DNA of 64,000 nucleotides from Lingula anatina (lineage: Eukaryota; Brachiopoda; Lingulata; Lingulida; Lingulidae): contig NW_019773659.1 of the NCBI RefSeq assembly GCF_001039355.2, positions 416,504 to 480,503 of the forward strand, given 5' to 3'. Below, one piece after another: positions 23,375 through 35,095 of the stretch. Under the pieces are notes generated by a model. The model made no database searches, was not told the origin of the DNA, and saw only the letters and a list, made by a program, of their open reading frames with translations. Made by a program: the position numbers and the translations under genes. The stretch's first letter is position 1, and every line of letters starts with the position of its first letter.

Positions 23375-23405
<31 letters not shown>
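23375..23405. repeat. (AG)n microsatellite
   Basis: About 15 GA dinucleotides. Confidence 0.9.
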
Positions 23406-23408
<3 letters not shown>

Positions 23409-23699
23409 CAGGCTGGATGTTACTTTCCTGACTATTCTCTTGGCTACAGTACTTCGGATTTGATGACAAATTCATGACCATAAGGAAACCCGCTGGATAA
23501 AGAGTGTTTTCACTGCCTGCAGATTAAACGATAAAGTTGAATAATTCACCTCTGCTAGCAAAGTTTATCTCAGCAATTTTTTATTATACCAAGGTAGTAG
23601 TAGTAAAAATCCCAATGTAAAAAGGAGATAGAAGTTATCTACTTCGCCGTTGAAAGGTTAAATAAAAAAAATGTTACAGAGCGTAGTATGTACATTATC

Positions 23700-23705
<6 letters not shown>

Positions 23706-23736
<31 letters not shown>

Positions 23737-23785
23737 AAGGGAAATTAAAGAAACATTTCAGAAAGGGAAATTAAAGAAACATTTA
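23706..23785. repeat. (AT)n followed by a tandem 29-bp duplication
   Basis: After an AT run ending near 23731, the unit CAGAAAGGGAAATTAAAGAA, then ACATTT, occurs twice in direct tandem (about 23733 and 23759). Confidence 0.85.
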
Positions 23786-24964
23786 TTAAGAAGTTTAAAC
23801 CTACATTAAACAGGTAATTGCTGATCCTAAAGCATTGGTAAAAGCAACAATCAAATATCCATTGTAAGAGACACCACATTGAGTCTCTGCCATTGATGAA
23901 ATCACTTAGAGATGCCATGAAACCGGTCGGGGTAAAATAACTGCTATTTATTTTATTTCATTTTGTATATATTGATGGCTATACTCTGTTATAATCTCTT
24001 AAGAAATAATAACAAAAAAAAAAAAAAGAAAAACTTTTAAGAAAAAAAAACAGGGACTAACTTGAATATAAAAATGGATTCATTAACCATTGGTAAGTAT
24101 GGGAAAATTGTTGTTTACTCCAGGAAAATTCATTTTTTAGCCAAAACGAAAAGTTATTATAGCTTTAAGAAGTATAACAGACTACGTTACTTTTTTCCTG
24201 TTTTCATAGGTGTTAAAATAAAACTACTTAAAAGACGAAATATACAACGCAACCATAGAATGAGGGAACTTTTTTCGGGGGGGGGGGGGGGGCGGTGCAT
24301 GGATTGAGAATCTCCCATACCATCCTCCCATTGGTATACATGTATGATATACTCCCACCAGAGTTAAATATAATGCACGCTATTGCCTATCTATAGCCTG
24401 GGCATTAAAATGAGATTTTATCCAAAATTTAAAAAAATACAGAATTCAATACAATAGATTTGACAAAAAATTTAAAACAAAATGTCTTGTTTATTGGTCT
24501 CTGGTGCTTAGCAATGGACACTGAAACCCCTTTTTCCAGCAGAAATGAAGGCTTTGACACATATCTGTAAATATAGGCCTATCCATTCATTGTCTTAAAT
24601 TACATTACTAGGAAATTCTAAAAAGTTTCTATCAGACCATTATTCACTGTCTTTGAGGCATTCGCGTAGCCTCTTTAACGGAAGATAAAAATCAAAACTT
24701 CCGGACTTTTTACGAATAAACAATAGACATGTTCCTTATGAAAATCAGATCACGTGATTTCGTGTCTATCAATATGTACAAAATATTATGAAACTATTGA
24801 AACCTCGATTGCCGGACAAAATTGTGCCACAAACAAATTCAAAAACGCACACACGCACAAAGGAGCAGATCAAAAGACTTGCAAAAGTTTTTTTCGCAAG
24901 AAAAAATAATTCATAATATCATCTTCAGAAGACTTAAAGATAAAGACAGGGCACAGAAACTCAC

Positions 24965-26192
24965 CTATTTCTGGAGGACACGGCTCCACCCTCATTGTGA
25001 CGTCACTGCTGTATAGGCAATTCCAACAGAATACATTTCTCATGAAAAAATTTCTTGTACGAACATAAGTTAACAATTGCGGCCCGAATGAACAAAGTTC
25101 CTTGTGTTTAGGTTCAGAATTTTCGACGCAATCATTATCCGTAATCCACCTCAATACTCCGCCACGAGGCCCGCCACTTGGCACGCATGGTCTACCAGGG
25201 CTGGTGATTGGTGAAACGAAATAAAGCATGCAATTACGGTTCTCCCGAATGGTTTTTAACACATCGGCCGTACTGGTCATTGTACTGACACTCAACGTAG
25301 TACTTGTCACATCCCACCTGCAGCGTACGATGCCATTCCAATTGTCGTAATTTTCAAAACCGTGGCACATTGCACAGTCCTTGTTTCGAAATGTCACTTT
25401 TGTGAGGGGGTCAGATACGGGCAGTTGGCGGTCAATGGTATCGGCATCAGTGATGTTCTCACATTTATCACGTACTGCTTCATTTAGCCATGAGCTTGGA
25501 CAAGACGATACCATCCAATAGAAATCCTTGTCCGAGTACTTCAAATATCTAGAGTCAAGAGAAGGTAATATGCAGTCAATATTTTCTCGTCCAATGTCTA
25601 TCTTATTGGGACTCGTAGTGTGCTTATAGTCTGTAGAATTTTTGTCGCAAGGATGGTATGGCTCACAACAATCCCCAAAAATACTGCAGAATTCGTCGCA
25701 GTAGCAAGATATCTGAACAAAGTCCAATCCAGAACCGCCTGTCGCGCAAAAGTTTTTTGATAAAGTTAAATTAAAGTTTGTACCATTCCAGGGACTTGGC
25801 ATGGAGCTTGATGCCTCTGTATTTATTGGTGGTGATGTGGTTTCAAACACATTCTGGCTTATAGCCTCCTGTAACGTGGGTAGGGCAGTTGTTGCGTTCC
25901 AAGGGAAACCCTTTCCACCAGCAGACTTATCTTGGTAAGTGAACAGCGGGGTGTTGGACTCTGTGTACTCTTCAGTTTTTCCGTTAACTTCGCCGGTGGG
26001 GATCATTTGTTCTCCTTGCGAAGTAGTGTGTGTTGTATCACTGACGTTCATGACAGCGTTATGCGGGTACGTGGAATTGATGACGGTTTTGTTTGCACGA
26101 GCAGCAACCAAAACACCATGCACAGTGCCTTGCCAAAATACCGCTGTGATATAGAGAAGATGTAGAATACTTTTCATCTTCGAACTCCTCAT
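24965..26192 (-). CDS. First coding exon of a secreted or membrane protein with a somatomedin-B-like domain
   Basis: A 1228-bp exon opens with a signal peptide (MRSSKMKSILHLLYITAVFW; the second Met, at codon 6, is an equally good start). A Ser/Thr/Asn-rich, glycosylatable linker follows (about 30-145, many NxT/S sites). Residues 149-182 form a somatomedin-B-like motif, ISCYCDEFCSIFGDCCEPYHPC, with seven cysteines where eight are usual. Residues 207-405 contain the paired-Cys pattern CILPSL...SSCPSSW...KCENI...PVSD....F.N..CAMCHG...CxW...C...NVFCWNCL. This architecture is typical of expanded ectodomain families in marine invertebrates, some fused to seven-helix receptors. A strong donor, ATAG|GTGAGT, ends the exon in phase 1. 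Ligand and function are unknown. Confidence 0.82.
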
Positions 26193-27820
26193 GCTGATAT
26201 CTCACATCGAAAGATCCAAAAGCAGACAATGGCTTCAAAGCTCACTGCATATCTTTTAGTGCTATGGGCTTTTTCACCACAGCGCGGCTCTTTACACTCC
26301 GAGGCGAATTATGTTTTCCACATGTATATTACCCCGCCCTTTCACTCTGTATTGAACCAATTAAACCTGTACGTCTCTTATTCCCTGTCACTGCGCACTC
26401 TTTCTTCTGTTACTGTTGGACGTTTTTTTTTCGAGGACATCGCCATCTAGTATGATTGAAAGTGACATTGTCGCTTCATATTGATCTGCTACTGCGTGGT
26501 TCCTTGATGTTAATGTATGTATCTATACCACTGGTCAAAAATGTTCCACCTCTTATTCCATGTGCTTCCATTTGCAAATGTTCACCCCAGAGGTGTAAAG
26601 TGTTATGAACAGTGCTTTTTATCCCAGATCCCATCGACTGTTACACCGATTTTAAATGCTTTTATAGATTCATTACGTTGTTTTGAATGTAGAAACATAT
26701 GCCTAACTCTGTTTAACCATGTTTTACACTCTTTGGCATGTTTTAACTTTGTTGCCAAACATTCTGAGTTTCACTGTTCGTCATTGTGGAGAGATTGATG
26801 GTCAAGGTCATTGAAATTTTTTGAGTTACTGACAGGATGAGAAATAACAACACATCTTGATTCTTAAATGATGATGTTACATATCTACTGGTACGGGTAA
26901 TTTTTTCTCCATAAATTCATTGAATGCGTGACTATTAAATGACAGGTCAATAAGCAATAACACCTGTGGCTTGTTTCATAGCGGATGCAGTGACACCTCC
27001 ACTGTTCATCTATTCTTTATAAATTCATTGAATGCGTGACTCAATTACAAAGCACGGCACGATCATATCTGTAACTTTAGTGTTACTGCACAAAACGAAC
27101 ACGTAAACGTATTTTGATTCAGTTACAAGGGTTGATCTTCTTAATTGCTTCGTTTTTCTTCAATCTATTTCACCTTTTGTTAAGCGTCATGCCATCATAA
27201 AACAAACACCATTCTCTGCAAAGAAAACAGATATTCAATGATGATCGTTTCTTTTGGCTTGTTTTATTTTGAAAGGGAAATTGGTAACTAAATACATATC
27301 TTCCCATCTATAGTGTCGTGGTGATATTGCTGACGGCATCAAAGTGAACACTGTCTAAATAATGTTAGCGTGATGGGTATTGTCACATCAAGGAGCACAG
27401 TCTTATTTCTCTACCAAAACATGTCACGGTGTACTTACAGTGTACTAGTATATACACGTAAGTCTTTCGGAAGGTGTCTGTCTTTCTGACTTTCTCTCTT
27501 GAAATCTTTGAAGTGCTGCGTGACATTCCAGACAATACTCTTTTAAACTCTTTTCAGAGATACATTCATTCAAATAAAGAGCAATAAATATGTTTAAATT
27601 TTTTCTTATGTATTCAGAGACGTGCTCTTCTTTGGGTGTGTATAGAATGCCAAATTTATTTTACAATTCATGCACAGTGTGCACGGCAGTCTCTTAATGT
27701 TTACATTAAAGCATAATGCTCTTTTCACGAGAGCGTCATACATGATAAAGCGTCTAACTATCAGTATTCAATACTTTTTAAAAACCCCATTTAATCAGTC
27801 AATAACCCCTAGAATCTACT
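26193..27820. other. Intergenic, no gene seen
   Basis: Upstream of the minus-strand somatomedin-B-like gene and left of the repeat array. Only short AT-rich open frames. Confidence 0.5.
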
Positions 27821-27824
27821 CTAG

Positions 27825-27900
27825 AAAAGATGTTTTCTGTAGATCCATAAATAAGCAGTTGGAAATAAGCATTAATCATTCAGTTTTTGCTCGACTAATC

Positions 27901-27936
<36 letters not shown>

Positions 27937-28580
27937 GAGCAAGACTTCTAAGAACACTTGTGGTATCACAGTGACATAACGGTATCAAACAGGTAGGTCA
28001 TAGGTCTGCATTTGGATTTTGATTTTTCGACAACATACGGGAATTCAAACATATTTGTATATGACACAGTCCAGACTGAAATCCAGGCACATTTTAAAAC
28101 CGCCTAGGTCAGATTGAATTTCAAAGTTACAGATATTTTAAATAGAATGATCACATCCATCAGAAAAATATTTTATGTAAAGAATCCCTGATCAAGAACT
28201 CCTTGCATGCGGAGAATTAAAAATCATTTACTTTAATTTTTTTTGGCCTCACCTAGGGGTTCTTTTCACTGCATATCAGTCCTATGAGTACTTTGACCAA
28301 CATTTTGATAATTCTTTGCTGCTTACGTGATACTTTGAGTGAAACATTTAAGAAAAAAGTGGATGGAGACCTTTAGTGTTAATAAAATTGCAGATCAGTT
28401 AGGTGCGAAAACCCGCGGATTTAAAATCACGCCTGGTTTTCAATCTGGCCTGTGCATGTGATATGTACTGAGTATATATATATATCTTAAATATATATAG
28501 CTTATTAGGATAGCTTAAAAGTGATAATGGAAATCGCACCAACACACCAGCCAGTCGTAATTATCAAGTGATCTTCATGT
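27825..28580. repeat. Start of array unit A (AG-repeat block)
   Basis: This block begins AAAAGATGTTTTCTGTAGAT and contains CATAAATAAGCAGTTGGAA, an (AG)n tract at 27901-27940, and later an (AT)n near 28474. The same order recurs at 36323-37205 and 49693-50425, which marks the left part of each duplicated unit. Confidence 0.88.
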
Positions 28581-29515
28581 TTAGAAATGTTTTTATTGAA
28601 TTTCACAGCACTTGTATGTATTTGACATTAGGCATGTTAGAGTCACTAACGTGAGTGAAAAGTGACAGTATGAGTTTGTTTGTTTGATTGTACATTTAAT
28701 ACGTGTGTATATTCATAATTATAATGGCTGTGCTCTCTACTCACGCTGAAATGAGTAATCCCCCTATCTTTAATTTCGTTTTTAATTCATTCTTACCAAG
28801 CACGTCTCAGAGCAACCAGGCTGGGCTCATAAAATATAGTGCATGCTTTTTACGCGGTTTTCTTATAAAAAGCTGTCCTTCAAGATAAATGTGAATTGTT
28901 GACATGTTCTACAGCTATTATAGCTTATCAGCTGAAACATACACTGGTATCATGTAATGTGAGCGCGAGCATGTGAGTAATGGCCAAACCGATGATATTT
29001 TTGTTTAACGTACTCTTTCTCGAGTTGATGAATTTCCCCAATGTAAATAAGACGGGAGAGGTTGCCACCTGCCTGAGCGTGTGTTAAAAAAGTTAAACAT
29101 AAATTTATTTTCCTTAGTCTCTCAACTGCCTTATTTTCTTTACTGTATAAATACCGCAATAAAAGGCAATGCTTATCCATTCCCTTAACGATAGGTACTG
29201 TTTGTACACTGTAAAAACAGTGCTTAGCATTTAAATACATACAACATACGTTAAGCACCTATACGCATTTAGAAATATGTGTAAAAGCTAAGCACGTATA
29301 GCTTTTCAAGCGTTTCACAGAAGAAAATGCTAGACACGTTGGCAGTGTTACACGTTTAGCTATGTGCTTAGCTTCACCAGTATATGGAGCTATAATAAGT
29401 CTATCACAAGCTAAGCACATTGGCTAAGCACTTCCCCTGCTAAGCGCGTGAGGCTGCTAAACATATGGAGCTGTTATAGGTGTGGAATTCCTAAACGCGT
29501 GGAGCTGCTGAACAA

Positions 29516-29640
29516 TACCCTCTATCAAGGTCGCAGTTCTTGGCGACATTTTTTGCTGAGGCGACATCAGACCAAATTGACTATCTATTTATCTATAGAC
29601 ATATCTGTGAAAAATCAATCTGTCGCCCTGGTAGAGGGTA
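29516..29640. mobile_element. 125-bp MITE with 9-bp target duplication (family TACCCTCTACCAGGG), copy 2, nested
   Basis: Left end TACCCTCTATCAAGG; the right end, reverse complemented, is TACCCTCTACCAGGG. A perfect 9-bp duplication, GCTGAACAA, occurs at 29507-29515 and 29641-29649. It sits inside the 1.6-kb TA-flanked element. Confidence 0.92.
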
Positions 29641-29669
29641 GCTGAACAACAAGTTTAGCTTTTCAAGCT

Positions 29670-29866
29670 CCTTTCAGAAGAAATAAAAATGTTTAACATT
29701 CTAAGAAGTGTCGCACTTTTAGCTATGTGATTAGTTTCACCGGTCCCATAAGTTAATTACAAGGCTTCAGAAGAAATAAAAATGTTTAACATTCTTAGAA
29801 GTGTCGCACTTTTAACTATGTGATTAGTTTCACCGGTCCCATAAGTTTATTACAAGGCTCAATAAT
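29670..29866. repeat. Tandem duplication, ~96-bp unit, two copies
   Basis: AGAAGAAATAAAAATGTTTA, then ACATTCT.AGAAGTGTCGCAC, CACCGGTCCCATAAGTT and ATTACAAGGCT, occur twice in a row within the 1.6-kb transposon. Confidence 0.9.
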
Positions 29867-30807
29867 TTGGCTTAACATTTCCCCTTGTAAACTTATGGAG
29901 CTGTTGAAGGTGTGGAGCAGTCTGCTCGAACGCTTGGTGTCCTTCCTTGCAGTAACGCGTGCTTATTTAAAATAGGCCTATTAAAGATGCATACAAAGTC
30001 AATTTTTTGCTCAAAAACCAACCAAATACCAGTATATAGTTTCAAAAAGTATAATTAAGGAAATTGCCAGAAGGCATTGATTAAATTACCCGAAAAATGA
30101 TATTTGAATGGATTTTTCTGTTAGCTTACTATCCTGTATATACATGGGGCAGAAAAGTAGGTCACAAACATTTTAAGTAGGTTAAATTTCTGACCAAAAA
30201 TTTAAAGAGCAGTCTAAAGCTCTTTTATGGCTGATCGAGTGATTTATTCAGTTTGTCCCTTGGCATATCGACTTTATTTGAGTCGTACAAGAATCTAGTA
30301 GAGGTGGTTTATATGTGTTACTGGCAACCCACGCTCCACCGATGCTCGATTCATATGAACCTTCGTGCATTTAGTGAACTAGTGAGTTTTCCTAACCTGC
30401 TTTTCAGAAATACATTCCCAAAAACTTCCTCGCAAGGTCAGCTAACACAAGGATGAATAAGTACAGCTGTAAAGATGATAGCGGGAAGTCAACAATGTTG
30501 ACAGTTCACGGTACCCTGTTATAGAAAGAGATAACTATAGCAGTTAAAGGTGACCGTGAGTTCGTCTCATTTGTGTGTGTGTGCGTGCGCGCGCGCGCGT
30601 GTGCGACTTAAACAGTTGAAACCCTTGGCACCTAAAAGTGAAACAAATACAGCCTACATTTATAAGCCGTCAAACGCGTCATTCTGCTAAACACAAGCGT
30701 GTAACATGTTAAGAAGCTAAACATGTTAGGAGCTAAACGCGTGGAAAAAGTGAGACAAAACAGGCGCTTAGAAATGTGTTTAGGAGCTAAACACTGTTTT
30801 TACAGTG

Positions 30808-30865
30808 TATGGGAAGAGGTAAAACCACGTTCCAGAGCTGCTCGTGAACCAAAGGCTGAAAAAAG
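30808..30865 (+). other. Putative 5'UTR exon of V-domain gene copy A
   Basis: Sequence ending CAAAGGCTGAAAAAAG is followed by a strong GTGAGT donor. The initiator-containing exon begins after TTTCTTTCAG at 31580, so a 5'UTR intron is plausible. The same donor occurs at 37895 in unit C, but this region is absent from unit D. Confidence 0.4.
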
Positions 30866-31590
30866 GTGAGTTTTAATACTTAATATTTTTTAGATGTATA
30901 GCTGATTTTGCTCTGTGCAAACATTTACCTTTCTTTCTTACTTTATTTCTTATGTTTGTTATGTTATGTTTGTTATTGATGATAGGAAACGCTCCTTCAC
31001 GGTCCACGAGGAAGGAGTACTTTTTTCTTTTCAGATATTTTAAAATACTGTACAGTATAAAGTTTAAAGGTAATCTATTCACATTTGAAAAAACCCAAAA
31101 CATATTTTTGTCTCATATTTTGCAAATGACTGCCCAGTCATTAAAAAGAATCAAAACATAAGTATAAAATGGAGTAATAGATCGTATCCAAGTGCAGGGT
31201 CGGGTCGAGCAATGATTTGCGAGCAGGAGATAATTTCTATTTCTCGAGGAAAATCCTTTTTAGTAAAAAATCTCGTATAGATTACCTTAAGGCATCAATA
31301 TTTAATCTATGAATGTCAGTTTTTTTTTTACTCATTTTATAAATGATTATTTTACACCTTTGTCTGCTTCGATAAATGCTGTATAATTCAAAATCGAGTA
31401 ATATCTGCATGTAGTACAGGGTACATGACTTGTTTCTTTTTCTTGAATTATCTCAGTCTACCAAAACAAATAAATTTACAGGTACATTTACTTTCATCAA
31501 CAGAAATAGCGTTTAATAAGTACCAGCACTGAATTATGTACATTTTAAAGCACCAACACCATATCACTGCTTTCTTTCAGTCGACTTCAG

Positions 31591-32472
31591 ATGATCGTCA
31601 GTATGGTGATGTTACAAATGGTATTCGTTGTTTTTGGACTACAGGGCGTTGTTGGTGATGTATCTTCCGTCTTCAATAATGTTTTTTTCGATAATCTGAT
31701 CTCTTGGCTTCTCTTTCAAATAGGCTTTTTGATATTCCGATCAATTGGATTCCTGTATTTTTTTAAAATTCAGCTTCATTTAAGATTTTATTTTCAATTC
31801 TCCGTTTATCTATCACTTTGCTGTTTATTTATTTATTTAAAGGGCAAGGTTTCACGTACTTTGGACCAAAGTCAACCGGCGCAGACGACGCGGCATCCAT
31901 CGTGGCCTGTCCTCCAGGATTCGTTGGTACGGACTGCGCATGCTCCAATGATGCTGATAGGTGTGACGGAGCGTACTTCAACAGTGACGGCGTGTGTACA
32001 GCTCGTAACACGTATAGGAAGAGCGGAATAAGAGTGAGTGGTATTTTTTTAGAGTTTATTGACAGTGATTTTTATTATGCCAAAATACGTGGGCAAGCAT
32101 CTGATCATGAAGTGAAAATAAAGTAGGCAGAAAATGCTGCTAAAGCCTGTCTACGTTTGTGGTTCCAGCACCAGCGCAGGGTACATGTACTTGCCACGTG
32201 ATACATGCCACGCAAGAAAGGGCGGGGGATTGCTTATGTAATTTAAAATAAATATAATTAATCGTGGGTTAAGATATGACAGTGTGACATTAAATTAATT
32301 GCTTCTCGACTTCATACACGTATTTATCTCTCTTCATTAAGGCGCGTGTGACCTGCCAACCGCTCGAGTCTCTTTTTCATATGACCAGTGTGGGAAGCCC
32401 TGGCTACGTGTCTAATCCTGTGGTTTCCTGCCCCGACGGCAGCCACCTCCTCCATTGCGGTTTGAGTCATCC
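31591..32472 (+). CDS. Secreted PCSK9 V-domain-like protein, copy A (exons 1-3; cut by an assembly gap)
   Basis: Exons 31591-31654, 31843-32033 and 32342-32472 match those of the intact copy B base for base or nearly so, and encode the signal peptide, the first six-cysteine subdomain and the start of the second. The last exon is lost in the N-gap that starts at 32540. The flanking 31.08-32.54 kb is nearly identical to 32.82-34.28 kb on the other side of the gap, so this is most simply the same locus represented twice (an unmerged contig end or second haplotype) rather than a separate gene. See copy B for the protein description. Confidence 0.75.
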
Positions 32473-32539
32473 GTGAGTTTTACAGTTTTCTAGTACATGC
32501 GTTTATAGCCCATCTACTTAGATCTTTATAAACTAAATC

Positions 32540-32819
32540 NNNNNNNNNNNNNNNNNNNNNNNNNNNNNNNNNNNNNNNNNNNNNNNNNNNNNNNNNNNNN
32601 NNNNNNNNNNNNNNNNNNNNNNNNNNNNNNNNNNNNNNNNNNNNNNNNNNNNNNNNNNNNNNNNNNNNNNNNNNNNNNNNNNNNNNNNNNNNNNNNNNNN
32701 NNNNNNNNNNNNNNNNNNNNNNNNNNNNNNNNNNNNNNNNNNNNNNNNNNNNNNNNNNNNNNNNNNNNNNNNNNNNNNNNNNNNNNNNNNNNNNNNNNNN
32801 NNNNNNNNNNNNNNNNNNN
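32540..32819. other. Assembly gap (280 N)
   Basis: A run of undetermined bases between array copies A and B. The sequence on its two sides overlaps in content. Confidence 1.
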
Positions 32820-33335
32820 TCTATTCACATTTGAAAAAATCCAAAACATATTTTTGTCTCATATTTTGCAAATGACTGCCCAGTCATTAAAAAGAATCAA
32901 AACATAAGTTTAAAATGGAGTAATAGATCGTATCCAAGTGCAGGGTCGGGTCGAGCAATGATTTGCGAGCAGGAGATAATTTCATTTTTCTCGAGGAAAA
33001 TCCTTTTTAGTAAAAAATCTCGTATAGATTACCTTAAGGCATCAATATTTAATCTATGAATGTCATTTTTTTTTACTCATTTTATAAATGATTATTTTAC
33101 ACCTTTGTCTGCTTCGATAAATGCTGTATAATTCAAAATCGAGTAATATCTACATGTAGTACAGGGTACATGACTTGTTTCTTTTTCTTGAATTATCTCA
33201 GTCTACCAAAACAAATAAATTTACAGGTACATTTACTTTCATCAACAGAAATAGCGTTTAATAAGTACCAGCACTGAATTATGTACATTTTAAAGCACCA
33301 ACACCATATCACTGCTTTCTTTCAGTCGACTTCAG

Positions 33336-34458
33336 ATGATCGTCAGTATGGTGATGTTACAAATGGTATTCGTTGTTTTTGGACTACAGGGCGTTGTTGG
33401 TGATGTATCTTCCGTCTTCAATAATGTTTTTTTCGATAATCTGATCTCTTGGCTTCTCTTTCAAATAGGCTTTTTGATATTCCGATCAATTGGATTCCTG
33501 TATTTTTTTAAAATTCAGCTTCATTTAAGATTTTATTTTCAATTCTCCGTTTATCTATCACTTTGCTGTTTATTTATTTATTTAAAGGGCAAGGTTTCAC
33601 GTACTTTGGACCAAAGTCAACCGGCGCAGACGACGCGGCATCCATCGTGGCCTGTCCTCCAGGATTCGTTGGTACGGACTGCGCATGCTCCAATGATGCT
33701 GATAGGTGTGACGGAGCGTACTTCAACAGTGACGGCGTGTGTACAGCTCGTAACACGTATAGGAAGAGCGGAATAAGAGTGAGTGGTATTTTTTTAGAGT
33801 TTATTGACAGTGATTTTTATTATGCCAAAATACGTGGGCAAGCATCTGATCATGAAGTGAAAATAAAGTAGGCAGAAAATGCTGCTAAAGCCTGTCTACG
33901 TTTGTGGTTCCAGCACCAGCGCAGGGTACATGTACTTGCCACGTGATACATGCCACGCAAGAAAGGGCGGGGGATTGCTTATGTAATTTAAAATAAATAT
34001 AATTAATCGTGGGTTAAGATATGACAGTGTGACATTAAATTAATTGCTTCTCGACTTCATACACGTATTTATCTCTCTTCATTAAGGCGCGTGTGACCTG
34101 CCAACCGCTCGAGTCTCTTTTTCATATGACCAGTGTGGGAAGCCCTGGCTACGTGTCTAATCCTGTGGTTTCCTGCCCCGACGGCAGCCACCTCCTCCAT
34201 TGCGGTTTGAGTCATCCGTGAGTTTTACAGTTTTCTAGTACATGCGTTTATAGCCCATCTACTTAGATCTTTATAAACTAAATCTTGTATTCAGTTCCTT
34301 TCGTGACTAAAGCAATAACACAATAAAACTTTATCTATGGACTTGGGATTTACCTTTTTATTAACTTTTATGGTTAATAATTCTTGCTGTACGACACAAC
34401 TAAAAATACGAGCGGTGGCCTGCATTGGAGCCAAAGGAAGGGCTGAAGCATATCTGAA

Positions 34459-34493
<35 letters not shown>

Positions 34494-35095
34494 GAGAGAG
34501 AGAGATTTAGGTATATTAATAACATGTAGGAGTTCATAACATTTTATCATATTCGGCATACAAATGAATGCAGATCTGCATTCTTGCAAGTTTTATTGCG
34601 AAGTTCTAATACTGATGCATCTATGAAGTCTACTCTAAAGATGAATAATTACATTAATAAGATCACAATTTTCATCTTTGTAATAGATCTTCATAGATGT
34701 ATCAGTAATATTACTTATTTACTCCTTTAAGGTGTACGCGAATATTTGACATGCATCTTCAAAATTGCAAAGATCAAAACAAATTTTTTGCCTCAAATAT
34801 ATGAAGTTGCCCACTCTTTAGGTGAAAATCGTTGACATTGAGTAGGAAAGTAGCCCTAGCTTTGATTTTAACTACACCAGTGGTATGACCCAAGTACTAT
34901 AGTAGTAAATAATTCATCTGAGGTCATATATATTTGCTATCAACTTTACTTATGTTTCATTCTAGGTGGATTCAAGATGAGAGTGACCCACAATTCAATG
35001 TCGTCACTGACGTGGAGAAAAAGCAATGCAGACTGGAGGGCAAACAATGTGTGAAGTGTCGTCTGTATGCCTATTGCATTTCCGTAGGTGCGTAA
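33336..35095 (+). CDS. Secreted 12-cysteine protein resembling a free-standing PCSK9 C-terminal (V/CHRD) domain, copy B, four exons
   Basis: Exons 33336-33399, 33588-33778, 34087-34217 and 34966-35095 (phases 1, 0, 2; GT-AG) encode 171 aa. Exon 1 is a signal peptide (MIVSMVMLQMVFVVFGLQGVVG). The mature part has two six-cysteine subdomains. The first is SIVACPPGFVGTDCACSN, RCDGAYFNSDGVCTARN and GIRARVTC. The second is NPVVSCPDGSHLLHCGL and then KKQCRLEGKQCVKCRLYAYC. The pattern CP.G....C.C....CDGA...D.C.ARN....G..A.V.C is the repeat seen in the C-terminal domain of PCSK9, where each subdomain has three disulfides. No protease domain is present. PCSK9's domain mediates protein contacts outside the cell; the partner here is unknown. 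A TAA stop follows YCISVGA. Confidence 0.85.
34460..34505. repeat. (CT)n-(TA)n-(GA)n palindromic microsatellite, intron 3
   Basis: A CT run, a TA run and a GA run form a self-complementary block in the last intron of copy B. The same location in copy C (39753-39825) carries a longer version. Confidence 0.9.

Larger units (their letters stand above)
29207..30807. mobile_element. 1.6-kb non-autonomous DNA transposon, TA target duplication, with a proven empty site
   Basis: The ends are CACTGTAAAAACAGTGCTTAGC on the left and its near-perfect reverse complement on the right (CACTGTAAAAACAGTGTTTAGC). TA flanks both sides (29205-29206 and 30808-30809). The paralogous unit C reads straight through this site at about 37829-37840 with a single TA, so the insertion boundaries are exact. 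Many direct and inverted copies of GCTAAGCAC/GCTAAACGCGT fill both subterminal regions. There is a ~96-bp internal tandem duplication at about 29670-29865 and a nested MITE at 29516-29640. There is no transposase. TA duplications fit the Tc1/mariner group, by inference. Confidence 0.9.

Noticed and set aside
23895-23935. Hammerhead-ribozyme-like text (TTGATGA ... GAAAC)
   Set aside because: The conserved CUGANGA core is imperfect and the segment between the two motifs does not pair as stem II.
28950-29258. 102-codon antisense open frame, also present at 37583-37882
   Set aside because: Both copies belong to the recent array duplication, so conservation is not evidence of coding; it lacks a known domain and one copy is altered by the transposon insertion.
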